A stretch of DNA of 64,000 nucleotides from positions 558,001 through 622,000 of the forward strand of contig CP087974.1 in NCBI GenBank assembly GCA_024426085.1, given 5' to 3'. Every line of letters begins with the position of its first letter. Positions within the stretch are counted from its first letter, which is position 1. A program made the translations under genes and the position numbers. Below, in pieces: positions 11,023 through 21,025 of the stretch. The notes beneath the pieces were generated by a model that worked only from the letters and a program-made list of their open reading frames with translations, ran no database searches and was not told the DNA's origin. Source of the DNA: Rhizobium sp. RCAM05350 (GTDB lineage: Bacteria > Pseudomonadota > Alphaproteobacteria > Rhizobiales > Rhizobiaceae).

Positions 11023-11707
11023 GTGACCGAACTCGTGCTGGCGTTCACGCTATTCATCCTCCTGCATTCGGTTCCGGCGCTTCCAGCCATTCGCGCGGTT
11101 CATCGTGCGATCGGACACCGTGCCTACATATGCACCTACTCGCTGGTGTCGATCATCATACTCGTCTGGCTGTTCAAGGCAGCCATTGGTGTCGAGTACA
11201 TCGAATTGTGGGAACCAGCCGCCTGGAAGGTCCATGTCACACTGATCGTGGCTCCGCTCGGTATGTTCTTGGTTCTGGCGGGGCTCCTGAGCGCGAATCC
11301 GTATTCCATCTCGTTCCGTTCAGGCGAGACAACGCCAGGGGCGATCGTTTCTGTGACGCGTCACCCGGTGCTGTGGGGATTCCTCTTGTGGGCGCTCGGC
11401 CATCTTGCGTGCTGAATGGCGACCTCAGGTCGGTCATTCTATTCGGCGGGTTCGCCATGTTCTCGATCGGAGGTTTCGTCATGCTGGAGAAGCGCGCCGG
11501 AAGTTCGGGATGGATTGGAGACCGGTGACGGCCACCACTTCCATCGTTCCGTTTGCCGCATCGATCCGCGGCGTGGCGAGGATCAGGTTTGACTGCCCCC
11601 TCCTCCTTGCGGCTCTTCTCACCACGATCATTGTCGGATGGTTGCTCCTTGCTGGAGGACATGCCCGATTGGTTGGCGCGGATCCGCTCCTTATGGCGGT
11701 CTCGTAA
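11023..11707 (+). CDS. nnrU: NnrU-family membrane protein
   Basis: NnrU is an integral membrane protein needed for normal nitrite/nitric oxide reduction in rhizobia; its biochemical role is unknown. The GTG start at 11023 has a GGAGGA ribosome site. The family signatures are visible: LLHSVPALPAIR early, the TRHPVLWGFLLWALGHL segment, and ILFGGFAMFSIGG. A break near 11413 (tgctga for tgc) and another near 11510 split the frame. The C-terminal helix LLLAALLTTIIVGWLLL completes about 227 residues. It lies in the denitrification block, which supports the family call. Confidence 0.88.
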
Positions 11708-11772
11708 GCTTGCGTTCGTCGAACGGGCCAATGTCATTTTACGTGGAACCGCACTTTCCTGGATGTCCAGTG

Positions 11773-11809
11773 ATTTGGATCAATGCGCTTGACGGATATT
11801 GATCCAAAT
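11773..11809. promoter_or_regulatory. 12-bp perfect inverted repeat between nnrU and the LysE-type gene
   Basis: The arms ATTTGGATCAAT (11773-11784) and ATTGATCCAAAT (11798-11809) are perfect reverse complements separated by 13 bp. There is no T-run, so it is not a convincing terminator. The arm contains an FNR-like ATTGAT half but the spacing is wrong for an FNR site. It ends 38 bp before the LysE-type gene, so an operator for that gene is the most likely role. Confidence 0.55.
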
Positions 11810-11847
11810 GTTGGTGGAGGGGACATCTTTTGGAAAGCTGATTTCAC

Positions 11848-12422
11848 ATGACCTTCGCTGCATTCTTCTTCGCTGTTCTCACACTTTTGCTCTCGCCTGG
11901 CCCCACAAACACGTTGATGTGCCTCGCGGGAGCGCAAAGGGTCTTCGCAGCATCGCACTGCTGATCCCTGCGGAACTGCTGGGTTATCTTACCACCATCG
12001 TCCCGCTGGCCTGGCTGGGGTCGGAAGTTCTGGAACGTTGGCCTGTCCTCTCGGTCGTGATCAAACTCGCCGCCGCAGGATGGGTCATGTTCCTGGCCGT
12101 CAGGCTTTGGCAAAAGCAGACTCACGATGGCACCTCCTGTGAGGTGACAGCGAAACACGTCTATCTGACGACGATGTTGAATCCAAAGGCGCTCGTATTC
12201 GGTCTTGTTCTCCTACCGCCCCCCGTCGATTCTGATTTCGCCACGAAGCTCGCCATCTTCAGCGTCACGGTGATGGCGGTGGCCTTGATCTGGGGCGGCG
12301 CTGGGAGCCTGACACAGGCAGGAAACAGCGGCAGCAGGCGGCTTCACCTGGTCCAGCGGGTTGCGTCAGGCTGGCTCGCCCTGGTCTCGATCACGTTGAT
12401 CGCGGGCGTGATAAGAGCATAG
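11848..12422 (+). CDS. LysE/RhtB-family exporter
   Basis: About 191 residues with five or six membrane helices. The family N-terminal signature LLLSPGPTNTLM is at residues 11-22 of the ATG at 11848, and the conserved TTMLNPKALVFGLVLLP segment is in the second half. A break near 11940 shifts the frame inside the first periplasmic loop. LysE/RhtB proteins export amino acids or related small molecules; the substrate is not predictable here. It is convergent with napC. Confidence 0.85.
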
Positions 12423-12503
12423 CGTGATCGACCTGCCTCGCCCAGTTGCCGCTGAGCGTGGTTTCCCAGTGGAAGCCAAGGTTCCGCCGGGCTGTGCAGA
12501 GCT

Positions 12504-13209
12504 TCAGAATGCGTGCAGTTCGGCCAAGGCGCGCCGAAGGTCGTCGACGGGTGTGCTGCCGGCCATCTTCTTTCCTTCAAGCTCCTTCGGCATCTTCCAA
12601 CCCGGATCGATGCCCTCCATGCTGGGCAGTTCGTGCGCAATGCCCTTGTGGCAGTCGATGCAGGTCGCCGTTCCGGGGAGGAGATATCGCGTGTGGATTT
12701 CCGCGGCCCGTTGCGTTTGCTTCTGGAGATCCATCGCGGCCGAAGAATGGCAGTTGCGGCATTCCAGGCTATCGTTGGCTTTCAGCCGCGCCCATTCATG
12801 CTGCGCCAGTTCGAGGCGGTGCTCAAGGAACTTCGACCGCGTATTGATCGTGCCGAACATCTTTCCCCACACCTCCTTCGAAGCCTGCATCTTGCGGGCG
12901 ATCTTATCCGTCCACTCGTGCGGCACATGACAGTCGGGACAGCTTGCACGCACGCCCGAACGATCCGAAAAATGAATGGTGCGGCTCAGTTCCTCGTACA
13001 CGTTGTTACGCATCTCGTGGCAGGACGTGCAGAACGTTTCGGTGTTGGTCAGTTCCAGAGCCGTGTTGAACGCACCCCCAGAACATGACGCCGCCAATGA
13101 AGCCGCCCAGTGTCAGGAAGCCAAGGCCAAGCGTGCCAGCCGGGGTGATCATGATCTGCCATGCCCGAAGAATGGCTTTCCTGATCCATGCGATCATCGC
13201 GTCACTCAC
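12504..13209 (-). CDS. napC: NapC, tetraheme quinol dehydrogenase
   Basis: Membrane-anchored tetraheme cytochrome c of the NapC/NirT family that passes electrons from quinol to NapAB. Four heme motifs are visible: CTSCH, CPDCH, CRNCH and CIDCH. The N-terminal anchor follows [14 protein letters not shown]. The start is a GTG at 13207-13209 that overlaps the napB stop. A break near 13085, just after the anchor, shifts the frame. About 234 residues, the normal length. Last gene of the nap operon. Confidence 0.95.
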
Positions 13210-13706
13210 TTCCCGCTGGCTTGAAACCCAATTCGCTCATGTCCTTGAAGGTGCTGCGTACCAGCGGCTGGGTATCCGCTTGTGGGACGTGACAGGCCGT
13301 GCAGAAGTAGCGTCTCGGAGAAACGTCGGCGATCATCTGGCCGTCCCGTGTCATGTAGTGTGTCACGCTGATCATGGGCGCGCCCGGAATCCTGGGTGAA
13401 TTCTCGCTTGTGGCAAGAAAGACAACGGTTCGCGTTGACCGAAAGCTCGTAGCCTTCGATCGAATGCGGGATGATCGGTGGCTGGTCGGGATAGGCGCGC
13501 ATCTTACGTTGATCGTCGACGACCCATTTCGGCAGCGCAGCAGCAGCGCCCGTTTCCATGGATGGTGTCGGCCCCTCGAGTTGCGGAACCGTTTGCGTCA
13601 CCACCTGAGCAACCGCGGTGGTCGCGACAAAGATCACTATGCCTGCAGCTACTGCCATCCATTCGGGCCGCCTCAAATGGCGACGGGGAGAACCTTGACC
13701 GCGCAT
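13202..13706 (-). CDS. napB: NapB, diheme cytochrome c subunit of periplasmic nitrate reductase
   Basis: Periplasmic diheme electron-transfer subunit of NapAB. The first heme motif is CLSCH; the second, CTACH in [14 protein letters not shown], is in another frame after a break near 13370. A signal peptide precedes [10 protein letters not shown]. The ATG at 13704-13706 overlaps the napA 3' end by 34 bp and supplies basic residues before the hydrophobic core; an internal ATG at 13658 is an alternative. About 167 residues. Confidence 0.93.
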
Positions 13707-16181
13707 TTCTTGTAATCCGTCTGTTTGGAGATGGGATCGGTGGCGTCGAGAGTAACCTTGTTGATCAACTGGCTGGCATCGAACCAGGGAACGAAAATCA
13801 CGCCCGAAGGCATTCGGTTCCTGCCCCGGATGTCGATGCGCGAGCGGATCTCGCCGCGTCGCGAGACGATCCGCACCTCCGCGCCCTGGTTTATACCCCG
13901 CTTGCGCGCATCGTCGGCATTCATGAAACAGCGCGCACCGGGAAACGCCTTGTAGAGTTCAGGCACCCGCATGGTCATCGATCCGGAATGCCAGTGTTCG
14001 AGCACTCGCCCTGTCACCAGCCAGAAATCGAACTCCTCGTCGGGTGATTCCGCAGGCGGTTCGTAAGGCACCGCCAGGATGACCGCCTTGCCGTCCGGCT
14101 GCCCGTAGAATTTAACGCCTTCGCCCGGTTTCACGTAGGGGTCGTACCCCTCGCGATATCGCCACCTCGTCTCCTGGCCGTTCACCACGGGCCAGCGCAG
14201 TCCGCGCACTTCGTGGTAGAGATCATAGGGCGCGAGATCGTGACCGTGTCCGCGTCCGAATGAGGCATACTCCTCGAACAGGCCTTTCTGGACATAGAAG
14301 CCGAAGGCCTTGGCCTCGTTGTTGTCGTATTCGGCATTGATTTCGCTGAGCGGAAAACGGTCGACTTCGCCATTGCGAAACAGCACGTCGAACAGCGTCT
14401 TGCCGCGAAAGGCAGGATTGGCGTCGAGTATCTCGTGCGGCCAGGCTTCGTCGGTGGTGAAGCGCTTCGAGAACTCCATCAACTGCCAGAGATCGGAACG
14501 CGCCTCACCGGGTGCCCGCACAAGCTGATGCCAGACATGCGTCCTGCGTTCGGCGTTGCCGTAAGCGCCTTCCTTCTCCACCCACATGGCGGCCGGGAGG
14601 ATGAGGTCGGCGCTCATCGCCGTGATTGTCGGATAGGCGTCGGAAACGACGATGAAGTTTTCGGGATTGCGATAACCCTGGTAGGTCTCGTTGCTGGTGT
14701 TCGGCCCGGCCTGGACGTTGTTGTTGACCTGCACCCAGTAGAAATTGAGCTTGCCATCCTTCAGCATGCGATCCTGCTGCACCGCATGGTAGCCGGGCTT
14801 CTCTGGAATGATGCCGTGCGGGATGCGCCAGATTTCCTCGGCGTGCTTGCGATGCTCGGGATTGGTCACGACCATGTCGGCCGGCAGACGATGGGCGAAG
14901 GTTCCGACCTCGCGTGCCGTGCCGCAGGCCGAAGGCTGGCCCGTCAGAGAGAACGGACTGTTCCCCGGCTCGGAAATCTTGCCCGTCAGCAGATGCAGGT
15001 TGTAGACCATCTGGTTGGCCCAGACCCCACGGACATGCTGGTTGAATCCCATTGTCCAGAGCGACATGACCTTGCGGCCGGGGTCGGCGTAGAGCTCCGC
15101 CAACTGCTCCAGGAACTCCGGATCGACACCGGTCATCTCGGCCGTCTTTTCCAGAGTGTACTCAGCGACGAATTCCTTGAAGGCCTCGAAATCGATCGGT
15201 TCCGTCTTGCCCGGATCGGCCTGAATTGGCAGCCTTCACCTCCACCGGATTGTCTGGGCGCAGGCCGTAGCCGATGTCTGTCGCGCCGCGGGGCGAACTT
15301 GGTGTGTTGCTCGACAAACGCCTCGTTCACGCGTCCGGTCTGGATGATGTGGTTCGCGATGTAGTTGAGGATCGCGAGATCGGTGCCCGGTTTGAAGACG
15401 ATCGGGATGTCGGCAAGATCCATGCTGCGGTGGGTGAAGGTGGAGAGAACCGCAACGCGGACATGGGGCTGGCCGAGGCGGCGGTCGGCGACGCGCGTCC
15501 ACAGGATCGGATGCATCTCCGCCATGTTCGATCCCCAGAGCACGAAGGCATCCGCGTTCTCGAAATCGTCATAGCATCCCATCGGCTCGTCCATGCCGAA
15601 GGTGCGCATGAAGGCGACTGCGGCCGAGGCCATGCAGTGACGGGCGTTCGGATCGAGGTTGTTGGAGCGGAAACCCAGCGCGCATCAGCTTGGTGGCAGC
15701 GTAGCCTTCGAAGATCGTCCACTGTCCCTGACCCGAACATACCGACAGCCGTTGGGCCCTTGTCCTTCAGCACCTTTTTGCACTGTTCGGCCATCACATC
15801 GAAGGCCTCGTCCCAGCTTACGGGCGTGAATTCGCCATCCTTGGAATAGACGCCGTCGCTCTTTCGCAGAAGCGGTGTCTTCAACCTGTCCTCGCCGTAC
15901 ATGATCTTGGAGAGGAAGTAGCCCTTGATGCAGTTCAGACTGCGGTTTACCTCGGCCTGCATGTCGCCATGCGTCGCGACGACCTGGCCCTGCTTGACGC
16001 CGACCATGACGCCGCAGCCGGTTCCGCAAAATCGGCAGGGCGCTGACCATTTGATCTCCAGCGCCCCAACCCCTCCCGGCACGGGCTGTGCGGCAGCCGG
16101 ACGCGCTATGCCCGCCGTGGCGGCGGCAATGCCGGCTGCGTGGGCCTTCAGGATATCACGCCGCGTCAGTTCTCCGGTCAT
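13673..16181 (-). CDS. napA: NapA, periplasmic nitrate reductase catalytic subunit
   Basis: Molybdopterin-bisMGD enzyme that reduces nitrate to nitrite in the periplasm. The twin-arginine signal [19 protein letters not shown] follows the ATG at 16179-16181. The 4Fe-4S cysteines are CRFCGTGCG plus SLNCIKG. The molybdenum-ligand cysteine lies in [13 protein letters not shown]. The C-terminus, ending [14 protein letters not shown], is typical. About 835 residues, with breaks near 15725, 15680 and 15230; the last 487 residues are in one intact frame. It overlaps napD by 26 bp upstream and napB downstream. Confidence 0.97.
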
Positions 16182-16443
16182 CGGTCTGAGCCTCCTCCGT
16201 TTCGACATGCTCGAAAACCATATTCGCGGAGATGACCCCGTCGAGAAGCGATATCCTCGTCAGGCATTCTCCCATCATGCCGGTGCTCGTCCCCTCTATG
16301 ACGATGACAATCTTCCCACCCGCATGCCCATGGACTTCGATGTTTTCCATCCTGGCAATCTCGGCAAGAACGCCTTCTGTCCTTGCAGGCATCGTCGCAA
16401 TCACCGCGCTCGAAATGTGATAGGTAAACGTCGGGTCAGACAT
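16156..16443 (-). CDS. napD: NapD, NapA signal-peptide chaperone
   Basis: Cytoplasmic chaperone of 95 residues that binds the NapA twin-arginine signal and delays export until cofactor loading. It starts [15 protein letters not shown] and contains the family pattern of a ferredoxin-like fold ([14 protein letters not shown]). The frame is intact. It overlaps napF at its start and napA at its end, as in other napEFDABC operons. Confidence 0.93.
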   Translation of the reverse strand: MSDPTFTYHISSAVIATMPARTEGVLAEIARMENIEVHGHAGGKIVIVIEGTSTGMMGECLTRISLLDGVISANMVFEHVETEEAQTDDRRTDAA

Positions 16444-16936
16444 CGGCTGGCTCCATGTCGCGAGGCTTGGTTTCGATCGCTCCGACTGGACAAACCTGCA
16501 GGCATGCGCCGCAACCGCTGCAGAGCTGCTCGTCGAGTTCCGGAACAAACGGGCCGCCGATGCGCGGCCGAAAGCGGATAGCCTGGCTGGGACAGCTTTC
16601 GCCGCACGACTGGCATGCAACATCCCGCCTCGCCAGGCATGCATCGGTGATCATAGCGGCGTGGGGGAAGCGAATGACGGGATCCGGTTCGAACACAGGC
16701 TCCGGGCAAGCCATCCTGCATGCGCCGCAGAACGTGCATTCGCCTGATGAGAAATCGAGCGACGGCAGGCCGTCAATCAGGCCGATAATCCCGGTGGGGC
16801 AATGTTCGGCGCAGAGACCACAGCCTGTACAGGCATGGAGACTTGAGGGTGACGTGCCCGGCGGACAGATTCCACCTGTCGTCCGGGCTGAGGGGCCAAG
16901 GAACAAATCGCGACGTGAGATGGATCTCGCTCGCAT
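16436..16936 (-). CDS. napF: NapF, ferredoxin-type protein
   Basis: Iron-sulfur protein of 166 residues that assists NapA assembly in the cytoplasm. The cysteine clusters are visible in order: CTGCGLCAEHC, CTFCGACRMAC, a divergent CQSCGESC, and CSGCGACLQVC. The N-terminal SRRDLFLG is typical. I chose the ATG at 16936 because longer readings run into napE and have no family similarity. The frame is intact. Confidence 0.93.
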   Translation of the reverse strand: MRARSISRRDLFLGPSARTTGGICPPGTSPSSLHACTGCGLCAEHCPTGIIGLIDGLPSLDFSSGECTFCGACRMACPEPVFEPDPVIRFPHAAMITDACLARRDVACQSCGESCPSQAIRFRPRIGGPFVPELDEQLCSGCGACLQVCPVGAIETKPRDMEPADV

Positions 16937-16944
16937 CGCCCGCC

Positions 16945-17136
16945 TCAATGTCCGGGAGGACCGGGCGGACCGAAGACGATCTGCCACATCCAGACGGCAA
17001 ATCCGTAACCACCGACGACGCCGACCACGATCAACGGCCAGATGCCGAATGCCAGGACAACGAACGTCAAAAGCTCGGCTCGCCGTTGCGAGGGCGTCTG
17101 CGCCTTGGTCAAATTGCTGTGAGACGGATCTGACAT
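16945..17136 (-). CDS. napE: NapE, small membrane protein of the nap operon
   Basis: Single-helix protein of 63 residues starting MSDPSHSNLTKAQT. The hydrophobic stretch LAFGIWPLIVVGVVGGYGF and the ending VFGPPGPPGH are characteristic of NapE. The ATG at 17136 is followed 8 bp after the gene by napF. The intergenic stretch upstream (17137-17299) should hold the nap promoter, but I see no clear FNR palindrome in it. The function of NapE is unknown. Confidence 0.9.
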   Translation of the reverse strand: MSDPSHSNLTKAQTPSQRRAELLTFVVLAFGIWPLIVVGVVGGYGFAVWMWQIVFGPPGPPGH

Positions 17137-17299
17137 GCCAGTCCCCTTCAACCTGGGGCACATAGTATCAATCGCGTCGATTAAGGAAAGGGCGGCAATA
17201 CTACATTTTTATACTCAAGTTATTTCTCTATTTCACTTTCGTTACGCTGCCCTGGCCTATGCGACATGAAATGCATTGTCGCTACCTGCACCTTAACCG

Positions 17300-18323
17300 T
17301 CAGGGCCGCAACTTCACGTCGCCTTCGAGTTCCAGCATCTTGAAGTCGGACACCAGCGCTTCGACCGTGATCTTCCAGCCACAGTTGCAAGGCATCGGTG
17401 TCTGATCGATGCGCCACATGTTCTCAGAAAAACGCGTGGTGCGAACCTTGAATGGCGCGACCAGCCCGTCGCTTGCCGCAAAGGTCACAGTGACTTCCCG
17501 CGCGCCGAGTTGGGCGAATTCGCTGTCCGACAAGGAGATGTTCTGCGGTCATCCGCAGATCAGCGGTCGTGTTGAATTCAAGATCAGCCATGGCCTCGAC
17601 TGTGTGAACGTGAGCCTGCGTCTGCACAGGTGCCGCGAGATCCAGCGCACGGGGTGGTGGCGTAAACCGCCACAGCGAAACAGCCGCCAGTACCAATGCC
17701 ATCAAAGCCATCTCGGCGAAGACGGACACCCGCATGCGGACTGTGGCCCGTTCGTCGCCGGAGATGATGCGGGGCGTGAAGACATAGCGGTTCAGCAGTC
17801 CGAGTGCGAGTGCCGTGAGAACCAGCGCCATCTTGCCTGCGTAGATGGTGCCATACTCCGTGGTCCACAGCGCCTCAAAACTTCCAAGCTGAAGCCACGA
17901 CAGATAGGCCCCGCTGAACAACAACGCTGCGATCGCAAATGCGATTGCTCTTGAAAAGCGTCGCAAGGCGGCGTGACTGGCGTCACCGGACTTCAGCAAT
18001 CCCAACAGGGGAACGAGCGCTCCCAGCCAGAACGAGATGCCGAGAATGTGGATGGCGACCGCCGTGGACGAAAGCCAACGAGGTTCGGCGCTGGCCGCGT
18101 GACCGCTTGACGCGAAGGCTGCTGCAAGAAGGATGAACGAGGCGGTTGCCAAATAAGCGGAAAGCCTTCCGCGCGAAAAATGGGCCGCCAAGCTCAGCAG
18201 CAGGGCGCTTTCCAGGATGGCGACGGAGCGTCCGAATGTCGATGTGCAGGCCAGCATGAACGCAGCGGCGTCGACTTCCATTATTGACGTGGCTCCGAGC
18301 TCCTCCAGTCCCAGAAGACACAC
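17300..18323 (-). CDS. copD: CopD-family copper permease, 5'-truncated
   Basis: Membrane protein of the CopD/PcoD/YcnJ family. Readable parts are FMLACTSTFGRSVAIL, SGHAASAEPRWLSSTAVAIHIL, WLGALVPLL and YGTIYAGKMALVL, followed by a soluble tail (VRTTRFSENMWRIDQTPMPCNCGW) after a break near 17535. Family members start with two or three more helices before this point. Here the reading begins at a GTG (18321-18323), and in all three frames upstream there is nothing resembling the missing helices. The gene therefore looks cut at its 5' end, where the accessory island begins. Confidence 0.78.
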
Positions 18324-18655
18324 AGACCGGCCGCGCGAGCGGCGTTCAGTGTCAATCGATGATGGATATTCGAAGTGCGTGTGTCATTTTGGAACATATA
18401 GAGAACATCGCTATCGGAGTCAATAACGTGAAGCGGGTCTCAGGAGGCAGACACGCTCCTAGAGTTTGGCCTGGCTGGTATGACTAACTTGGGGGCCCGG
18501 GAGCGGAATGGCAGCTTTGGGCAATAGGTGTGGGTATAGCTGACACGATGCCAACAGCAGCGGCGTGCGCCGGCCCCTGTCGATCAACAGCTCGTCCATA
18601 CTGCAAGAAGGTCTACTAACATATTTGCCGTCCGAACCTTCAACGAACGGGCGAT
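18324..18655. other. Gene-free junction between copD and the accessory island
   Basis: About 330 bp with no credible coding frame. On the minus strand it contains a LexA-type box at 18392-18406 followed closely by an ATG (18384-18386) whose frame closes after 11 codons. The remainder is featureless mixed-composition DNA. I see no tRNA, integrase or clear attachment repeat here. Confidence 0.6.
18392..18406 (-). promoter_or_regulatory. LexA-type box (GTTC-N7-GTTC) at the copD junction
   Basis: On the minus strand this reads GTTCTCTATATGTTC, an exact match to the alphaproteobacterial LexA consensus GTTC-N7-GTTC, as also seen before uvrA in this window. An ATG follows 5 bp later, but its frame ends after 11 codons, so the SOS gene it once served appears to be lost or replaced by the copD fragment. 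Confidence 0.6.
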
Positions 18656-20421
18656 CTACTGACGGGTTAGCGATGAAACCAGCCAGTCGAGTTCCGTGCG
18701 AGCGGACGAGAGTACGCTTGCATAGGAACTGACGGTCGTCATGTCAGTCCCATATCTCTTGTCCATAGAGGCTGCGGAGCCCTTACCGATCATCAAGATT
18801 CTCAACGGGCTGCTTGAGGTGATGGTCCCTGACAAATCATCGCGATATTGCTCGGCTTGAGCGATGTCTTCCCTGAGAAATCGGATGGTTGGGGCGCTTG
18901 AACTCAATCAGCAGATAGCTGTCAGCTAGATCCTGCGACAACAGAAGATCAGGCCGTTTCGAGGCTCGCTCGCCCGTAAATTTCTTATCACTATACTTCA
19001 TGATGACCCGTTTCAGTGTGATGTTCGATGACATCAGTGCGTATTGGCGGCCAAGAAGCCACAAATTCGTCTCGAAGGCCTTATGGACGTCCTTTTCGAG
19101 GGTCGCTTCGTTGTCGATAAGCTCCTCGAGGTAGTCCAGAAATCTCATCCGTCTGGTCGCTTGAGCCGCGATCCCAGACAGCTCAACCATACCAAAATCT
19201 TCAAGCGCCGCTGCAAAGGAACTGACATCTGTGCGGTCGGTGGCATTTATCCGCTCGAGCACCGCCCAGTAGGCGTCATGCTCCATGGCGTCGAGCGCGA
19301 CGTCTGCGATCGTCGCAATGCGGTCTTCGCTTTCCCTGATAGAATCGCTGCAGGATCCGGTGGAGGGCTTCTTCAGCGTAGCGTCGGCGGTGTTCTGGGA
19401 GGTCTTTCAGCCTAGCGTCCAACTGCTTCTTCAATCGAGCTAGCTGAAGACTCATATCGCGAGAGTGACTCTCCCTAAGCCCTTCTTTGACGATCGATTT
19501 CACGTAGGATTGGATTTCTTGGAACGCCTTGCTGTTCTCGACCACCCCGCCCCAATCGGCAGTTACGAAATGGTCGCTACCCTCGAGCTCCACCTCTCCG
19601 TAGACTCGTTTCGACAGCTTGAAGGGAATTTCCTCGTCGTCATCTAGGCCGAACATCATCGGCTTCCCCGACGACTTTCCCGTCCACCTTCAGTACTATA
19701 CCCGGTGATTTTGGTGCTTTCCCTGCCGTCTGCAATCGTAAACCTCAAGCGAACTGAGCCGCTCTCTGTAAGGGTCTTCTCGACTTCCCTTAATACGCCC
19801 GGAACATCGTCGACCGACAACTGCGCCTCATTTACGAATACCTTGAAGGCATCCTCCCGGCCGTATTCGTGCACGAGGACTTCTCGAAAACGATCGGGCG
19901 TAGGGAAATTCAATCGGCTATCAAGACCGGACAGGATGATTGTCGTGCCTACATGAGCTTCGCCTGCATCCTCCTCGATGAATGGTAGAGGCACAGATTC
20001 CAGGTCATTCTCATTCTCGGCCAGGACGAGCTTGTCGATCGTCAGGCTGCATTTCCGACCTCGGGCGACTGCTGAAACATCCATCCGGCTTGCCAATGAC
20101 AGGCCAGCGAACTTACCTGATGCCCTTTCGACCCTTGACCTTCCGCTTGAGTAGAGGGGTCCGTTCGCCTGTACGTGCCCGCTTATCGCTGGCGATGTTC
20201 AAGTATTCGTTCCTCATTTCCAGAGATGTCATTCCCGAGCCGTCGTCGTGGACGATAATCGGATCAGACGACAAAGCCGTCGGCAATGTGATCCAGACAT
20301 TTTTGGCGTCAGCGTCCCATGCGTTGTCGACCAGTTCCTTCAGGGCTGCTTCGCTCGATCGATAGGTTTCACCCAGCAGTCTTGTCAGTCGTGTGTTAAC
20401 CGAAAAATGCACGTCATCCAT
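18656..20421 (-). CDS. GHKL (HSP90/MutL-type) ATPase fused to a PD-(D/E)XK-like nuclease
   Basis: About 588 residues over five frames (breaks near 20110, 19685, 19320 and 18885). The N-terminus carries a Bergerat ATP-binding fold: N-box ALKELVDNAWDADAKNV and G1 box DDGSGMTSLEMRN. The middle is a transducer-like region. The C-terminus has RPDLLLSQDLADSYLLIEFKRP, an acidic residue followed by an ExK strand, then DIAQAEQYRDDL, as in Shedu-type nucleases and related restriction enzymes. The start MDDVHFSVNTRL at 20421 puts the N-box at the usual distance. It lies in an accessory island beside an AIPR-type gene. Anti-phage defence is the likely role by inference; I cannot assign it to a named system. 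Confidence 0.75.
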
Positions 20422-20843
20422 AAAACGCGATCCCCAACCCGTATATAAATCAGAGGTAGCAGAAGAAATAAGTCTCTGTAACCTTCGTCGATACGCCCCC
20501 ACAGGAAACAACCCTGACGCGGCTAAAGCCACGCAAGTAAATTGACCCTGACGTCGACCGTTATCTCGAACTGGACTGGGCGTCCTGTTTTCTACTGGAC
20601 GACCATGGCGCGTGTCCGCACCTCCTGACCTGTTACGACAGTGCTGATCTTTATCTTTATCCAGATCGCAGACGTATGGCTTCCGTCGATCACGAGATCT
20701 AAAACGCCCGATCAGATAACGGAAACAGAAGTTCAAGTAGATAAAACGAGATACGCTAGCTAGATTTCTTTGACGAAGTGGTTGCTTATCGATTCGAAAA
20801 CACGCTGTAATAGGGCAAGATTAACATTAGCTCGATACGATCC
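20422..20843. other. Gene-free stretch upstream of the ATPase-nuclease gene
   Basis: About 420 bp upstream of the ATPase-nuclease start with no convincing coding frame. It should hold that gene's promoter. The TATATAAAT run at 20442-20450 is AT-rich, but no clear operator stands out. Confidence 0.45.
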
Positions 20844-21020
20844 ATGGATCTGCGTCTCGTTGATGACCTCGTCGACTTCGGCGTCGCCCTCTCACTGCGT
20901 TCCGCCTTGACTGGAGAGAACCTGCGGCTGGATGAACAGCTTCGTGAACCTCTAGTCGACGAGTCGAAGATCGGTAGACCACGAACCAGACGCCTCCGCA
21001 CTCCTCGGTTCAGGCGTTAG
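20844..21020 (+). CDS. Possible 58-residue protein, unknown
   Basis: Open frame MDLRLVDDLVDFGVALS onward, ending in a basic tail RRLRTPRFRR. It is convergent with the unknown gene at 21026-21732, ending 5 bp from it. The frame has no clear ribosome site and no known family. It may be a real small gene or chance; the Asp/Leu-rich start and basic end look protein-like. Confidence 0.3.
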   Translation: MDLRLVDDLVDFGVALSLRSALTGENLRLDEQLREPLVDESKIGRPRTRRLRTPRFRR

Positions 21021-21025
21021 CACGT

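Noticed and set aside
17137-17299. An FNR site in the nap promoter region
   Set aside because: Only loose half-sites (TTGAG, ATTGAT) with wrong spacing are present.
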